Shown piece after piece: positions 24,667-34,009 of a DNA stretch of 64,000 nucleotides. A program made the translations under genes and the position numbers. Each line of letters opens with the position of its first letter. The stretch's first letter is position 1. The notes beneath the pieces were generated by a model that searched no databases, was not told the origin of the DNA, and was given only the letters and a program-made list of their open reading frames with translations. The DNA comes from Aphanothece saxicola GSE-SYN-MK-01-06B (GTDB lineage Bacteria > Cyanobacteriota > Cyanobacteriia > PCC-6307 > Cyanobiaceae): positions 124,001 through 188,000 of the forward strand of contig JAHHGT010000001.1 of NCBI GenBank assembly GCA_019359745.1, in the 5' to 3' direction.

Positions 24667-25506
24667 ATGGATTCTTTTGAACCGGCCTCGCCGCCACCGA
24701 CCCAACCCCTCGAGATCCGGGTGGGATTCGATGTGGCCCTGCGCTTCCCTGCGCCGACCCCCATGATCGTCACCATGGGGGTGCATGCCAGCCGCCACGC
24801 CGATCTGCTGGAGGCCGACCCGCTCCAGGTGGAGCCGCAGGTGCCCCTGAGCGTCTATGTGGATTCCTACGGCAACCATTGCCATCGGTTGGTGGCCCCG
24901 GCCGGCGTGCTGCGTCTGCGGAGCAGCGGTCTGGTGGCGGATTCCGGCCGTCCCGATCCGGTGTTGCCCTGGCTGGAGCAGCAGCCGGTGGAGGAGCTGC
25001 CGGAGGAGGCGCTGCTGTTTTTGCTGGCCAGCCGCTTCTGTGAGTCCGACCTGCTCTCGCCCATGGCCTGGTCGCGGTTCGACGGGGGGCCTGGGGGCTG
25101 GCGGCGGGTGCAGGCGATCTGCGATTTCGTCAACCAGCACGTGCGTTTCGATTACGGCCGTTCGAGCGCGACGAAGACCGCCCTGCAGACCTTCGAAAGC
25201 CGGGAGGGGGTGTGCCGCGACTTCGCCCACCTGGCCATTGCCCTGTGCCGCTGCATGAACATCCCGGCGCGATACTGCACCGGTTATCTGAGTGACATCG
25301 AGGTGCCGCCGCCCCACACGGCCATGGACTTCCATGCCTGGTTCGAGGCCTATCTCGGTGATGGCTGGCACGTGTTCGACCCGCGCAACAACACGCCCCG
25401 CATCGGGCGGATCCTGATCGCCAGGGGCCGGGATGCGGCGGATGTGGCGCTCACCACCACCTTCGGCCCGTCGGAGCTGGAATCGTTTCAGGTGTGGACG
25501 GCATGA
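24667..25506 (+). CDS. Transglutaminase-like cysteine protease, second type (COG1305)
   Basis: A 279-residue protein with a beta-rich N-terminal half (VGFDVALRFPAPTPMIVTMG) and a transglutaminase core: Cys183 in EGVCRDFAHLAIALC, His223 in MDFHAWFEAYL, Asp238 in HVFDPRNN. CRCMNIPARYCTGYL and RIGRILIARGRDAADVALTT are shared closely with the gene at 45558, so these two are paralogues and differ from the other subtype at 22925 and 51163. Its stop overlaps the Anbu start (ATGA), making coupled translation and a shared pathway likely. This pairing of Anbu with a transglutaminase-like gene is known from other bacteria. Confidence 0.9.
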   Translation: MDSFEPASPPPTQPLEIRVGFDVALRFPAPTPMIVTMGVHASRHADLLEADPLQVEPQVPLSVYVDSYGNHCHRLVAPAGVLRLRSSGLVADSGRPDPVLPWLEQQPVEELPEEALLFLLASRFCESDLLSPMAWSRFDGGPGGWRRVQAICDFVNQHVRFDYGRSSATKTALQTFESREGVCRDFAHLAIALCRCMNIPARYCTGYLSDIEVPPPHTAMDFHAWFEAYLGDGWHVFDPRNNTPRIGRILIARGRDAADVALTTTFGPSELESFQVWTA

Positions 25507-26231
25507 CCTATTGCGTGGCTGTGTTGCTGGAGGGCGGCATGGTGTTCGCCTCCGATTCACGCACCAATGCGGGCCTGGATGATTTCGCCAGTTTCTGCAA
25601 GATGACCGTGTTCGAGCGCAAGGGCGATCGGGTGCTCGTCTTGCTCAGCTCCGGCAGCCTGGCCGGCACCCAGGCGGTGATCGGCCTGCTGCGTCAACGG
25701 GCTGAAGCCGGCGATGGCGGCGCTTCCGTCTGGACGGCCCAGACCATGTTCGAGGTGATGGGCCTGGTGTCGGATGCGGTGCGGGCGATCGAGGAGCGCG
25801 ACGGCCCTTACCTTGAAGCGTCCGGCGCCAGTTTCAATGCGTCTTTTCTGGTGGGCGGACAAATCAAGGGCGAGGCCCCCAGGCTGTTCCGGATGTATGC
25901 CGAGGGCAACTTCATCGAAGCGGGCGAGGACACGCCCTTCCTGCAAACGGGGGAGGCGAAGTATGGAAAACCGATCATCGACCGGGTGATCCATTCCGAC
26001 ACGACACTGGCAGAAACGGCCAAGTGTGTGTTGGTGTCGTTCGACTCCACCATGCGCAGCAACCTGTCGGTCGGGATGCCGATCGACCTGCTCCTCTACG
26101 AGCGGGATCGCCTCGAGATCACCCAGCGGCGTCGATTCAGCGAGGGTGATGCCTACTTCAAGGAACTCAGCCGGGAATGGAGCGCGGGCGTGCGGCAGGT
26201 GTTCCGGGAATTGCCGGAGCTGGTCTGGTAG
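25503..26231 (+). CDS. Anbu, ancestral beta-subunit proteasome-like peptidase
   Basis: Anbu is a bacterial Ntn-hydrolase of the 20S proteasome/HslV superfamily. The 242-residue product starts MTYCVAVLLEGGMVFASDSR; removal of Met would expose Thr as the catalytic N-terminus, with Asp and Lys of the proteasome active site at D18 and K33 of the precursor (FASDSRTN, FCKMTVFE). VLLSSGSLAGTQAVIG and LVSFDSTMRSNLSVGMPIDL are family segments. The start at 25503 is fixed by this N-terminus and the ATGA overlap with the transglutaminase gene. In other bacteria Anbu travels with transglutaminase, alpha-E and ATP-grasp genes; the latter two are not in this window. Natural substrates are unknown. Confidence 0.93.
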   Translation: MTYCVAVLLEGGMVFASDSRTNAGLDDFASFCKMTVFERKGDRVLVLLSSGSLAGTQAVIGLLRQRAEAGDGGASVWTAQTMFEVMGLVSDAVRAIEERDGPYLEASGASFNASFLVGGQIKGEAPRLFRMYAEGNFIEAGEDTPFLQTGEAKYGKPIIDRVIHSDTTLAETAKCVLVSFDSTMRSNLSVGMPIDLLLYERDRLEITQRRRFSEGDAYFKELSREWSAGVRQVFRELPELVW

Positions 26232-26857
26232 GCGACATCCCGCGGCATAGCCGGCCGGCCCCTTCGCCGCCGCTGGTGCTGATCCACGGCATGTGGGACA
26301 CCCCCGCGGTGTTCGACCCCCTCCGACTGGAGCTGGCGGGACGCCGCGGACCCCTGCTGATCCCGCACCTGCCCCATCGCTTTGGCCTCACGCCCATCAC
26401 CGTGCAGGCCGCCCTGCTCGGCAGCCACATCGACGACTGCTTCGGTCCGGAGCAACCCATCGATCTGCTCGGCTTCTCCATGGGAGGGGTGATCGCCCGC
26501 ACCTGGATCCAGCTGCTCGGCGGCCATCGGCGCACCCGGCGCCTGATCAGCGTCGGCAGCCCCCAACAAGGCACCCTCACAGCCGGGCCCTGGCCCCGCT
26601 GGCCCCTGGCCGGCATCGCTGACCTGAAAACGGGCAGCCAGCTGCTGCAACGGCTCAACGCCAACCTCACCACCCTGCAGATGGTTGATTGCTGCAGCTT
26701 TTACTGCGAGCCGGATCTGATGGTGGTGCCGGCCTGGCGGGCCGTGCTGCCGATCGGTCCGGGCAAGAACCTGCCGGTGCGTTATCACCATCAACTCCTG
26801 ACCCACCCGGGGGCGCTGCAACCCCTGGTGATGGAGCTGCTGCGGTCTGAGCCGTGA
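26177..26857 (+). CDS. Alpha/beta-hydrolase, lipase/esterase-like
   Basis: An alpha/beta-hydrolase of about 210-226 residues. LVLIHGMWDTPAVFDPL holds the oxyanion His-Gly, GFSMGGVIAR the nucleophile Ser, and YHHQLLTHP near the C-terminus the likely catalytic His; an Asp in CEPDLMVVP is the probable acid. It resembles EstA/lipase-type triacylglycerol hydrolases (VGSPQQGT block). The first in-frame ATG (26177) overlaps the Anbu gene by 55 bases; a CTG at 26225 is an alternative. No signal peptide is evident, so it is probably cytoplasmic. It is the last gene of the cluster. Confidence 0.8.
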   Translation: MERGRAAGVPGIAGAGLVGDIPRHSRPAPSPPLVLIHGMWDTPAVFDPLRLELAGRRGPLLIPHLPHRFGLTPITVQAALLGSHIDDCFGPEQPIDLLGFSMGGVIARTWIQLLGGHRRTRRLISVGSPQQGTLTAGPWPRWPLAGIADLKTGSQLLQRLNANLTTLQMVDCCSFYCEPDLMVVPAWRAVLPIGPGKNLPVRYHHQLLTHPGALQPLVMELLRSEP

Positions 26858-26925
26858 GCGGCGGCACGGAATCCTGTTGATGGACTGCGTTTATCTTTTG
26901 AATCCATACCAATCGGCGACGACCC

Positions 26926-28008
26926 ATGGACCCTGTCGCCATCTCCGTGCTGGTGCGCTGGCTGCTGGGTTGGGCCCTCTGCCTGCGGCTCTTCCGCCTC
27001 CCCCTGGGCAGGACCAAGGGACACCCAAGGGTCTCGGTGCTGATTCCGGCCCGAGACGAGGAGGGAACGCTCCCCAACCTGCTGCCGGCTCTCCAGGCCC
27101 AGAGCCTCACCCCCCTGGAGGTGATCGTCATCGACGATCACTCCAGCGATCGCACGGCGGCGATCGCAAAAGCGGCCGGGGCCAGGGTGATGCAACCGCC
27201 CCCCCTCGCCGAGGGGTGGTGCGGCAAGACCTGGGCCCTGCACCATGGCGTCCGGGCCAGCAAGGGCGAGATCCTGGTCTTCCTCGACGCTGACACCGAG
27301 CCCTCTCCTGGGTTTCTGGAGCGACTCGTGGCGGCCCAGCAGGAGCTGGGGGGTCTGGTGTCGGTGCAGCCGTTCCATCGCACCGAGAAGGCCTACGAGC
27401 AGCTCTCCGTGCTGTTCAGCCTGGTGGGCCTGATGGCTGTGCCGATGGGTCCGGGATGCGGGGTGGCCTTTGGACCGGCCATGGCCACCAGCCGGCTGGA
27501 CTACGACCGGGTCGGCGGCCATGAGGCCGTCGCCGGCAAGGTGGTGGAGGACTGGTTCATGGGTCACCTGTATGAGAAGGCCGGGCTGCCGGTGAGTGCC
27601 TACATCGGCGACGGCCTGATCGAGTACCGCATGTATCCCGGTGGTTTCCATGACATGGTCATGGGCTTCGCCAAGAATTTCGCCACCGCCGCCGGTGAGG
27701 TGCGCTGGCTGTGGATGCTGGCCGTGCTCCTGTGGCTCTCCGGCCTGTTCTGGGCCGCCTGGTGCCTGCCGGCGGCCCTGCTGGGCTGGCCCTTGATGGG
27801 GCAGCCCGCGGTGCTGCCCAACCTGCTCCTGTATCTGGCCTTTGCGGTTCAGCTGATCGCCCTGACCAGGCGGGTGGGGAACTTCGCCTGGATCTCCCTG
27901 GTGTTTCCAATCCCCGTTCTGTTCTTCCTGGGGGTGTTCGTCCTGGCGATCCTGAATCTGAAGCGGGGCACGATTGAATGGAAAGGCAGGCAGTTTCCGA
28001 CGCGCTAG
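26926..28008 (+). CDS. Membrane-bound family 2 glycosyltransferase (CrtQ-like)
   Basis: A 360-residue GT2 enzyme. An N-terminal membrane segment (ISVLVRWLLGWALCLRLF) is followed by the GT-A fold: VSVLIPARDEEGTLPNLLPA, VIVIDDHSSDRTAAIAKAA, EILVFLDADTEPSPGFLERL (DxD), and GGHEAVAGKVVEDWFMGH (acceptor-side E/D motif). Several C-terminal membrane helices follow (LWMLAVLLWLSGLFWAAWCL onward). The sequence resembles 4,4'-diaponeurosporenoate glycosyltransferase CrtQ, and the overlapping next gene resembles CrtO, the acyltransferase of the same pathway. It could glycosylate a carotenoid acid, a hopanoid or another lipid. The start at 26926 fits the membrane anchor. Confidence 0.85.
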   Translation: MDPVAISVLVRWLLGWALCLRLFRLPLGRTKGHPRVSVLIPARDEEGTLPNLLPALQAQSLTPLEVIVIDDHSSDRTAAIAKAAGARVMQPPPLAEGWCGKTWALHHGVRASKGEILVFLDADTEPSPGFLERLVAAQQELGGLVSVQPFHRTEKAYEQLSVLFSLVGLMAVPMGPGCGVAFGPAMATSRLDYDRVGGHEAVAGKVVEDWFMGHLYEKAGLPVSAYIGDGLIEYRMYPGGFHDMVMGFAKNFATAAGEVRWLWMLAVLLWLSGLFWAAWCLPAALLGWPLMGQPAVLPNLLLYLAFAVQLIALTRRVGNFAWISLVFPIPVLFFLGVFVLAILNLKRGTIEWKGRQFPTR

Positions 28009-28481
28009 CGGCCCTGGCCTGCGCGTTGGGCTGGTTGGGGTGGTCGGTGCTGGTCGGGGCGTTGGCCCAGCGCCTGCCCCAGACGGCCCTGGAGGGCGAC
28101 AGCTGGTTGACGGGCCAACGCCCCTGGCCGGAGAGCAAGGAGTCCTACGAGCAAGGGCTGGGGATCGAGCGCTGGAAAGGCCTGCTGCCCGATGCCGGCG
28201 ATGCCCTGCCTGGAGGTGTGCGCAAGAACAGCCTGGTCAGTCGTGATCCAGCCACGTTGCAGCGCCTGGTGGCGGAGACCCGCCGGGCCGAACTCGTTCA
28301 CCTCGCCATCTGGCCCTTCTGGATCGTGACGGCCCTGTGGCTGCCGCCCGTCGGTGTGTTGATCAACCTGACCTTTGCGACCCTGTTCAACCTTCCCTGC
28401 CTGTGGCTGCAGCGCTACAACCGCCTGCGGCTCCAGCCCCTGCTTCTGGCCATGCAGGGTCGACACAGCGCCGAGCCCTGA
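27978..28481 (+). CDS. Glycosyl-diaponeurosporenoate acyltransferase-like protein (CrtO family)
   Basis: A 167-residue membrane protein with hydrophobic segments near residues 8-30 (LAALACALGWLGWSVLVGAL), 105-125 and 127-142. It contains GIERWKGLLPDAGDALPGG, the conserved W-K-x-x-L-P-x-x-G motif of the CrtO acyltransferases that esterify the glucose of staphyloxanthin, and LQRYNRLRLQPL near the end. Length equals that of the staphylococcal enzyme. It overlaps the glycosyltransferase gene by 31 bases. The two together look like a glycolipid-finishing pair. The lipid acceptor in this organism is unknown. The name CrtO here is not the cyanobacterial ketolase of the same name. Confidence 0.78.
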   Translation: MERQAVSDALAALACALGWLGWSVLVGALAQRLPQTALEGDSWLTGQRPWPESKESYEQGLGIERWKGLLPDAGDALPGGVRKNSLVSRDPATLQRLVAETRRAELVHLAIWPFWIVTALWLPPVGVLINLTFATLFNLPCLWLQRYNRLRLQPLLLAMQGRHSAEP

Positions 28482-28485
28482 ATGC

Positions 28486-30684
28486 TCAGCGGCCCACCAG
28501 CTGGTCCTGCAGCTCGAGCGCCACGCCGATGCCGTCGTCTTCGACGTGGCGGGCCACCACCAGCCGGTGCCGGCCCGCTTCGAGACGGAAGGCGTCACTG
28601 GCCGCATCGAACCAGGCCAGCCGGCGCAGCGGAATCTCCAGCGACAGGGGCTTGTTCTCCCCAGGCTCCAGTCGCACCCGGGCGAAGCCCACAAGGGTGC
28701 GGCGTGGGCGCTCCACCGCCAGGCCGGGCGGTTCGGCGTAGACCTGAACGACCTCCTCGGCGGCCATGGTGCCGCTGTTGTGGACCGTGACAGTGAGCCG
28801 CAGTTCCTCGGGGCCTCCTGGGCCTGGGGGATCGTCGATCACCACATCGGTATGCCGGAAGGTGGTGTACGAGAGTCCGAAACCGAAGGGGAAAGCTGCC
28901 GCCTGGCCCAGGTGTGCCAGCCGCCGGTAGCCGTGCCAGAGGTCGTAGGTGATCCGCCGGGCGCGGGGATCGAACGGCGGCAGGTGGCTGGGATCGGTGG
29001 GCACCGCGAAGGGCATCCGTCCCGACGGTGACACTCGCCCCAGGAGCACATCGGCGAGGGCCTCCCCGCCCCGCTGGCCGGGATACCAGAGCAGCAGCAG
29101 GCCCGGCACCTGCTGGCGCCAGGCTTCGCACAGCACGGCCCCGCCCCCCATCAGCACCACCACCGTGCGCGGATTGGCGGCGGCGACGGCCAGGATCAGG
29201 GCCTCCTGGTCGGCAGGCAGCTGCAGCCTGGTGCGATCACCCGAGGCGAAGGCGCCGCCGGCACGGGCCGAACCCAGGCGCGTCACCTGGGCAGCCGCGG
29301 CCGCCAGCCGCGACCACAGCGGCAGCAGGCGCCGGCGACCGACCAGGCGCAGCAGCCCTTCGGGAGGGGGGGCCTGGCCCAGGATCGGCGCCAGGTCGCC
29401 GGGGTGGATGTGTTCGCCCTCGTGGCGCCAGTCCAGACCCACCACCACCAGCGCCGCGTCGCTGCGGGCCGCCAGGTCCGTGGCCATGGCCAGGTCGTTG
29501 CCATCGCAGGGCCGCAGCTGCAGGTCCGGCGCCGCCTCCCGCAGTCCGGCCAGGGGCGTCACCACCGACCCCGGCGCGGGGCGGGTGTCGGAGGAGCCCC
29601 GGTCCCCCAGGTTGGCAGTGTCGGCCAGGGGCCCGATCACCGCCAGGGAGCCGATCCCGCTGAGGGGCAGCAGGTTGCCCTCGTTTCTGAGCAACACGAT
29701 CGATTTGGTGGCCGCTTCCCGTGCCAGCTCCTGGTGCCTGCGGCAGCCCCGCAGCGACTCCGGGTAGAAGCCTCCGGGCACCGTGCCCTGGGCCAGCAGC
29801 AGCCGCAGCACGGCGTCATCGATCCGTGCCATCGGAACCCGCCCAGCCGCCACCGCCGCCGGAAGGGTGGCCTGGAAGATCATCCGAAACGGCATTTCCA
29901 GGTCCTGGCCGGCCTGCATGGCGGCCTCGCCATCGCGGATTCCGAAGATGAAGTCGCTGAGCACGAAGCCGCGAAAACCCCAGCGTTGCTTGAGGATCTC
30001 CTGCAGCAGGTGGGGATGCTGGCCGCACCAGGCCCCGTTGACACTGTTGTAGGCGCTCATCACCGCCAGGGACCCGGCCTCGATGCAGTCGCGGAACTGG
30101 GGCAGGTAGAGCTCCTGCAGCACCCGCTCGCTGGCGCCCACATCGACGCGGAAGCGGGCGCTGTCGATGGAGTTGAGGGCGAAATGCTTGACGCAGGCGA
30201 TGGCATGGCGCTGCACACCCCGGGTGGTGGCGGCCCCCATGGCGCCCACATGCAGCGGATCTTCGCCGAAGGTTTCCTGGGCCCGGCCCCAGCCGGGGTG
30301 GCGCAGCAGGTTGACGCAGATGCCGCCGAACAGATTGGCGCCGAAGGAACGCGCCTCCAGGCCCATGGCTTCACCGATCCTTTCTTCCAGATCGACGTCC
30401 CAGCTGGCCCCGCGCCCGATGGGCACCGGGAAGGTGGTGGCGCCGCCTTCGAGCACCACACCCCGGGGTCCATCGACGAAGTGGAGTCCAGCGATGCCCA
30501 GGCGTCCCAGCACCCCGGCCGGCCAGGGTCGCCGGTGGGAGGCATCCTGCAGGGCGATCTCAGCGAGACCGCCCCAGAACGGGGTGTCTCCGTCCAGCAA
30601 GCCGAATTTTTCCTCCAGGCTGAGGCCGTCGAGCAGGCTCCGGGCCTGCTTCTCCAGGTGACTCCAGTTGCGGTGTGTGTGCAC
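28486..30684 (-). CDS. Glycoside hydrolase family 3 beta-glucosidase
   Basis: A 732-residue GH3 enzyme, probably cytosolic as no signal peptide is seen. The N-terminal barrel has LHFVDGPRGVVLEGG, VKHFALNS (Lys167-His168), and nucleophile Asp244 in FVLSDFIFGIRDGE. The second domain holds KSIVLLRNEGNLLPLSGIGS and MGGGAVLCEAWRQQVPGLLL. A C-terminal fibronectin-III-like domain follows (PFGFGLSYTTFRHTDV, LVGFARVRLEPGENKPLSLE). This is the classical layout of beta-glucosidases of the BglX/BglB type acting on beta-glucosides; xylosidase or other activity cannot be excluded. It is convergent with the CrtO-like gene, 4 bases apart. Confidence 0.92.
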   Translation of the reverse strand: MHTHRNWSHLEKQARSLLDGLSLEEKFGLLDGDTPFWGGLAEIALQDASHRRPWPAGVLGRLGIAGLHFVDGPRGVVLEGGATTFPVPIGRGASWDVDLEERIGEAMGLEARSFGANLFGGICVNLLRHPGWGRAQETFGEDPLHVGAMGAATTRGVQRHAIACVKHFALNSIDSARFRVDVGASERVLQELYLPQFRDCIEAGSLAVMSAYNSVNGAWCGQHPHLLQEILKQRWGFRGFVLSDFIFGIRDGEAAMQAGQDLEMPFRMIFQATLPAAVAAGRVPMARIDDAVLRLLLAQGTVPGGFYPESLRGCRRHQELAREAATKSIVLLRNEGNLLPLSGIGSLAVIGPLADTANLGDRGSSDTRPAPGSVVTPLAGLREAAPDLQLRPCDGNDLAMATDLAARSDAALVVVGLDWRHEGEHIHPGDLAPILGQAPPPEGLLRLVGRRRLLPLWSRLAAAAAQVTRLGSARAGGAFASGDRTRLQLPADQEALILAVAAANPRTVVVLMGGGAVLCEAWRQQVPGLLLLWYPGQRGGEALADVLLGRVSPSGRMPFAVPTDPSHLPPFDPRARRITYDLWHGYRRLAHLGQAAAFPFGFGLSYTTFRHTDVVIDDPPGPGGPEELRLTVTVHNSGTMAAEEVVQVYAEPPGLAVERPRRTLVGFARVRLEPGENKPLSLEIPLRRLAWFDAASDAFRLEAGRHRLVVARHVEDDGIGVALELQDQLVGR

Positions 30685-31001
30685 AAATCAAGCCTAGGTG
30701 CGGTGCTTGCTGGCGACCTTTCCGGCGTCATGTGTGGATCGCGGCACACCGTCGTGGGCGTACGGGTTTCACCCTGATGGACCCGCATCTGCGGCTTCTG
30801 GCTGATCGGACGGTTGGGTCATCCGCCCAAAGCCAGGATCAATTCGCTGCGGCTGATTGTCCCCAGCATTTTCTCCTTAGGTTGTGGAAAGGAAGCAGGC
30901 CTCAGACCATCACGGATCAGGTGCAGAGTCGATCGTTCTGCCAACCTGCCTCGGTCTCCACTTCTTCCCAAACCTCAACACTTCCAATACGAGACATCAA
31001 C
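30685..31001. other. Intergenic region upstream of an HLIP gene
   Basis: No gene is supported. It separates divergent bglX-type and HLIP genes. I see no HLR1-like repeat here, unlike near the second HLIP gene. The last 60 bases before the HLIP start are AC-rich and AT-richer, consistent with a leader. Confidence 0.35.
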
Positions 31002-31295
31002 ATGGCCATTCCTGCACAAGTTCCCAAAAAGCTCCACATCAACCACTTCGCCGAATCGGAGGGCGGACGGTGGGATTCCGACGCCTCCCCGCTGCTCGAT
31101 CCCCGGCCGATCGAGCCACGTATGTATGTGGCCAGCCCCGGCAGCGAGAGCGGCTGGGGGTTTCATGGCCGTGCCGAGCGGCTGAATGGCCGTCTGGCCA
31201 TGCTCGGCTTCGTCATTGGCCTGACCATCGAGGCCCTCACGGGCTCCGGAATCCTGGGGCAGATGGGCCTTGGGGCGCTGCTCCCCCAGGTATGA
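31002..31295 (+). CDS. hli: High-light-inducible protein (HLIP), long form
   Basis: A 97-residue thylakoid protein with one chlorophyll-binding helix at about residues 60-85: ERLNGRLAMLGFVIGLTIEA with the ExxNxR chlorophyll ligand motif, ending LGALLPQV. A soluble N-terminal extension of about 55 residues (LHINHFAESEGGRWDSDASP) precedes it, unlike the 47-residue HLIP at 38672. HLIPs bind chlorophyll and carotenoid and protect photosystem II and chlorophyll synthesis under stress. The start at 31002 is the first ATG of the conserved reading. copA follows after 96 bases with its own MerR-type promoter. Confidence 0.92.
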   Translation: MAIPAQVPKKLHINHFAESEGGRWDSDASPLLDPRPIEPRMYVASPGSESGWGFHGRAERLNGRLAMLGFVIGLTIEALTGSGILGQMGLGALLPQV

Positions 31296-31326
31296 ACCCC
31301 GCGGCGCGTCTGGTTGGCCCGATGGC

Positions 31327-31358
31327 TTGACTCTCCAGCCGAGGGGAGCCCATAGGGT
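31327..31358 (+). promoter_or_regulatory. MerR/CueR-type promoter-operator of copA
   Basis: TTGACT (31327-31332) and TAGGGT (31353-31358) are separated by 20 bases holding the TCTCCAGCCGAG...GGAG dyad. It differs from the DUF305 promoter at 18949-18980 at only 3 of 32 positions, 12 kb away. It implies activation of copA by the MerR protein encoded at 19760. Confidence 0.85.
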
Positions 31359-31391
31359 GAACCCCTCGCCCCAGGAGCCGGTCTGTCCCTG

Positions 31392-33490
<2,099 letters not shown>

Positions 33491-33494
<4 letters not shown>

Positions 33495-33898
33495 CGCCCC
33501 TCTGGCGCACGATTCCCCAGCCCCTGGCCCTGCAGATGCTGGTGGCGGCGGTTGGCCTGGCCCTGATCGCCCTCGAGTTGTGGTGGTTTCTGGGCCGCCA
33601 TGGTGGTGGCGTGGTGGCCAGTGAAGGGGAGCAGGGGGTGCAGGAGATCACCATCGCCGTGGATGGCGGGTACACCCCGTCCCAGATCAGGGTCAAGGCG
33701 GGTCGGCCCGTGCTGCTCCGGTTTCACCGCACCGATCCGAGCGGCTGTGTGGCCCAGGTGATTTTCCCGGACTTCCAGCGCACCCTCGACCTCCCCCTCG
33801 GTGCCACCACCAGCATTGAGCTGCTGCCGAGCCGACCGGGGCCTTACCCGTTCCACTGCGGCATGAACATGGTGCGCGGCAGCATCGAAGCCGAGTGA
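33491..33898 (+). CDS. Membrane-anchored cupredoxin-like protein
   Basis: A 135-residue protein with one N-terminal membrane helix (MLVAAVGLALIALELWWFLG) and a periplasmic cupredoxin-like domain: ITIAVDGGYTPSQIRVKAGR, LLRFHRTDPSGC, and YPFHCGMNMVRGSIE. The C-terminal Cys, His neighbour and Met pair, with the earlier His, are plausible copper ligands, as in the cupredoxin_1 family. Translational overlap with copA suggests it takes copper exported by the pump or buffers it at the membrane. Classical plastocyanin ligand spacing is not seen, so electron transfer is less likely. Confidence 0.85.
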
Positions 33899-34009
33899 GT
33901 GGGCAGACAGGCCCCCTCTGGCCCGCGGAGAGCCACCTTGATGGCTGATCCAATTGGTTGATCTTTCTTCTGCTTTGATGCTGCAGATTGCCAGGTAACT
34001 GAGGAGCGA

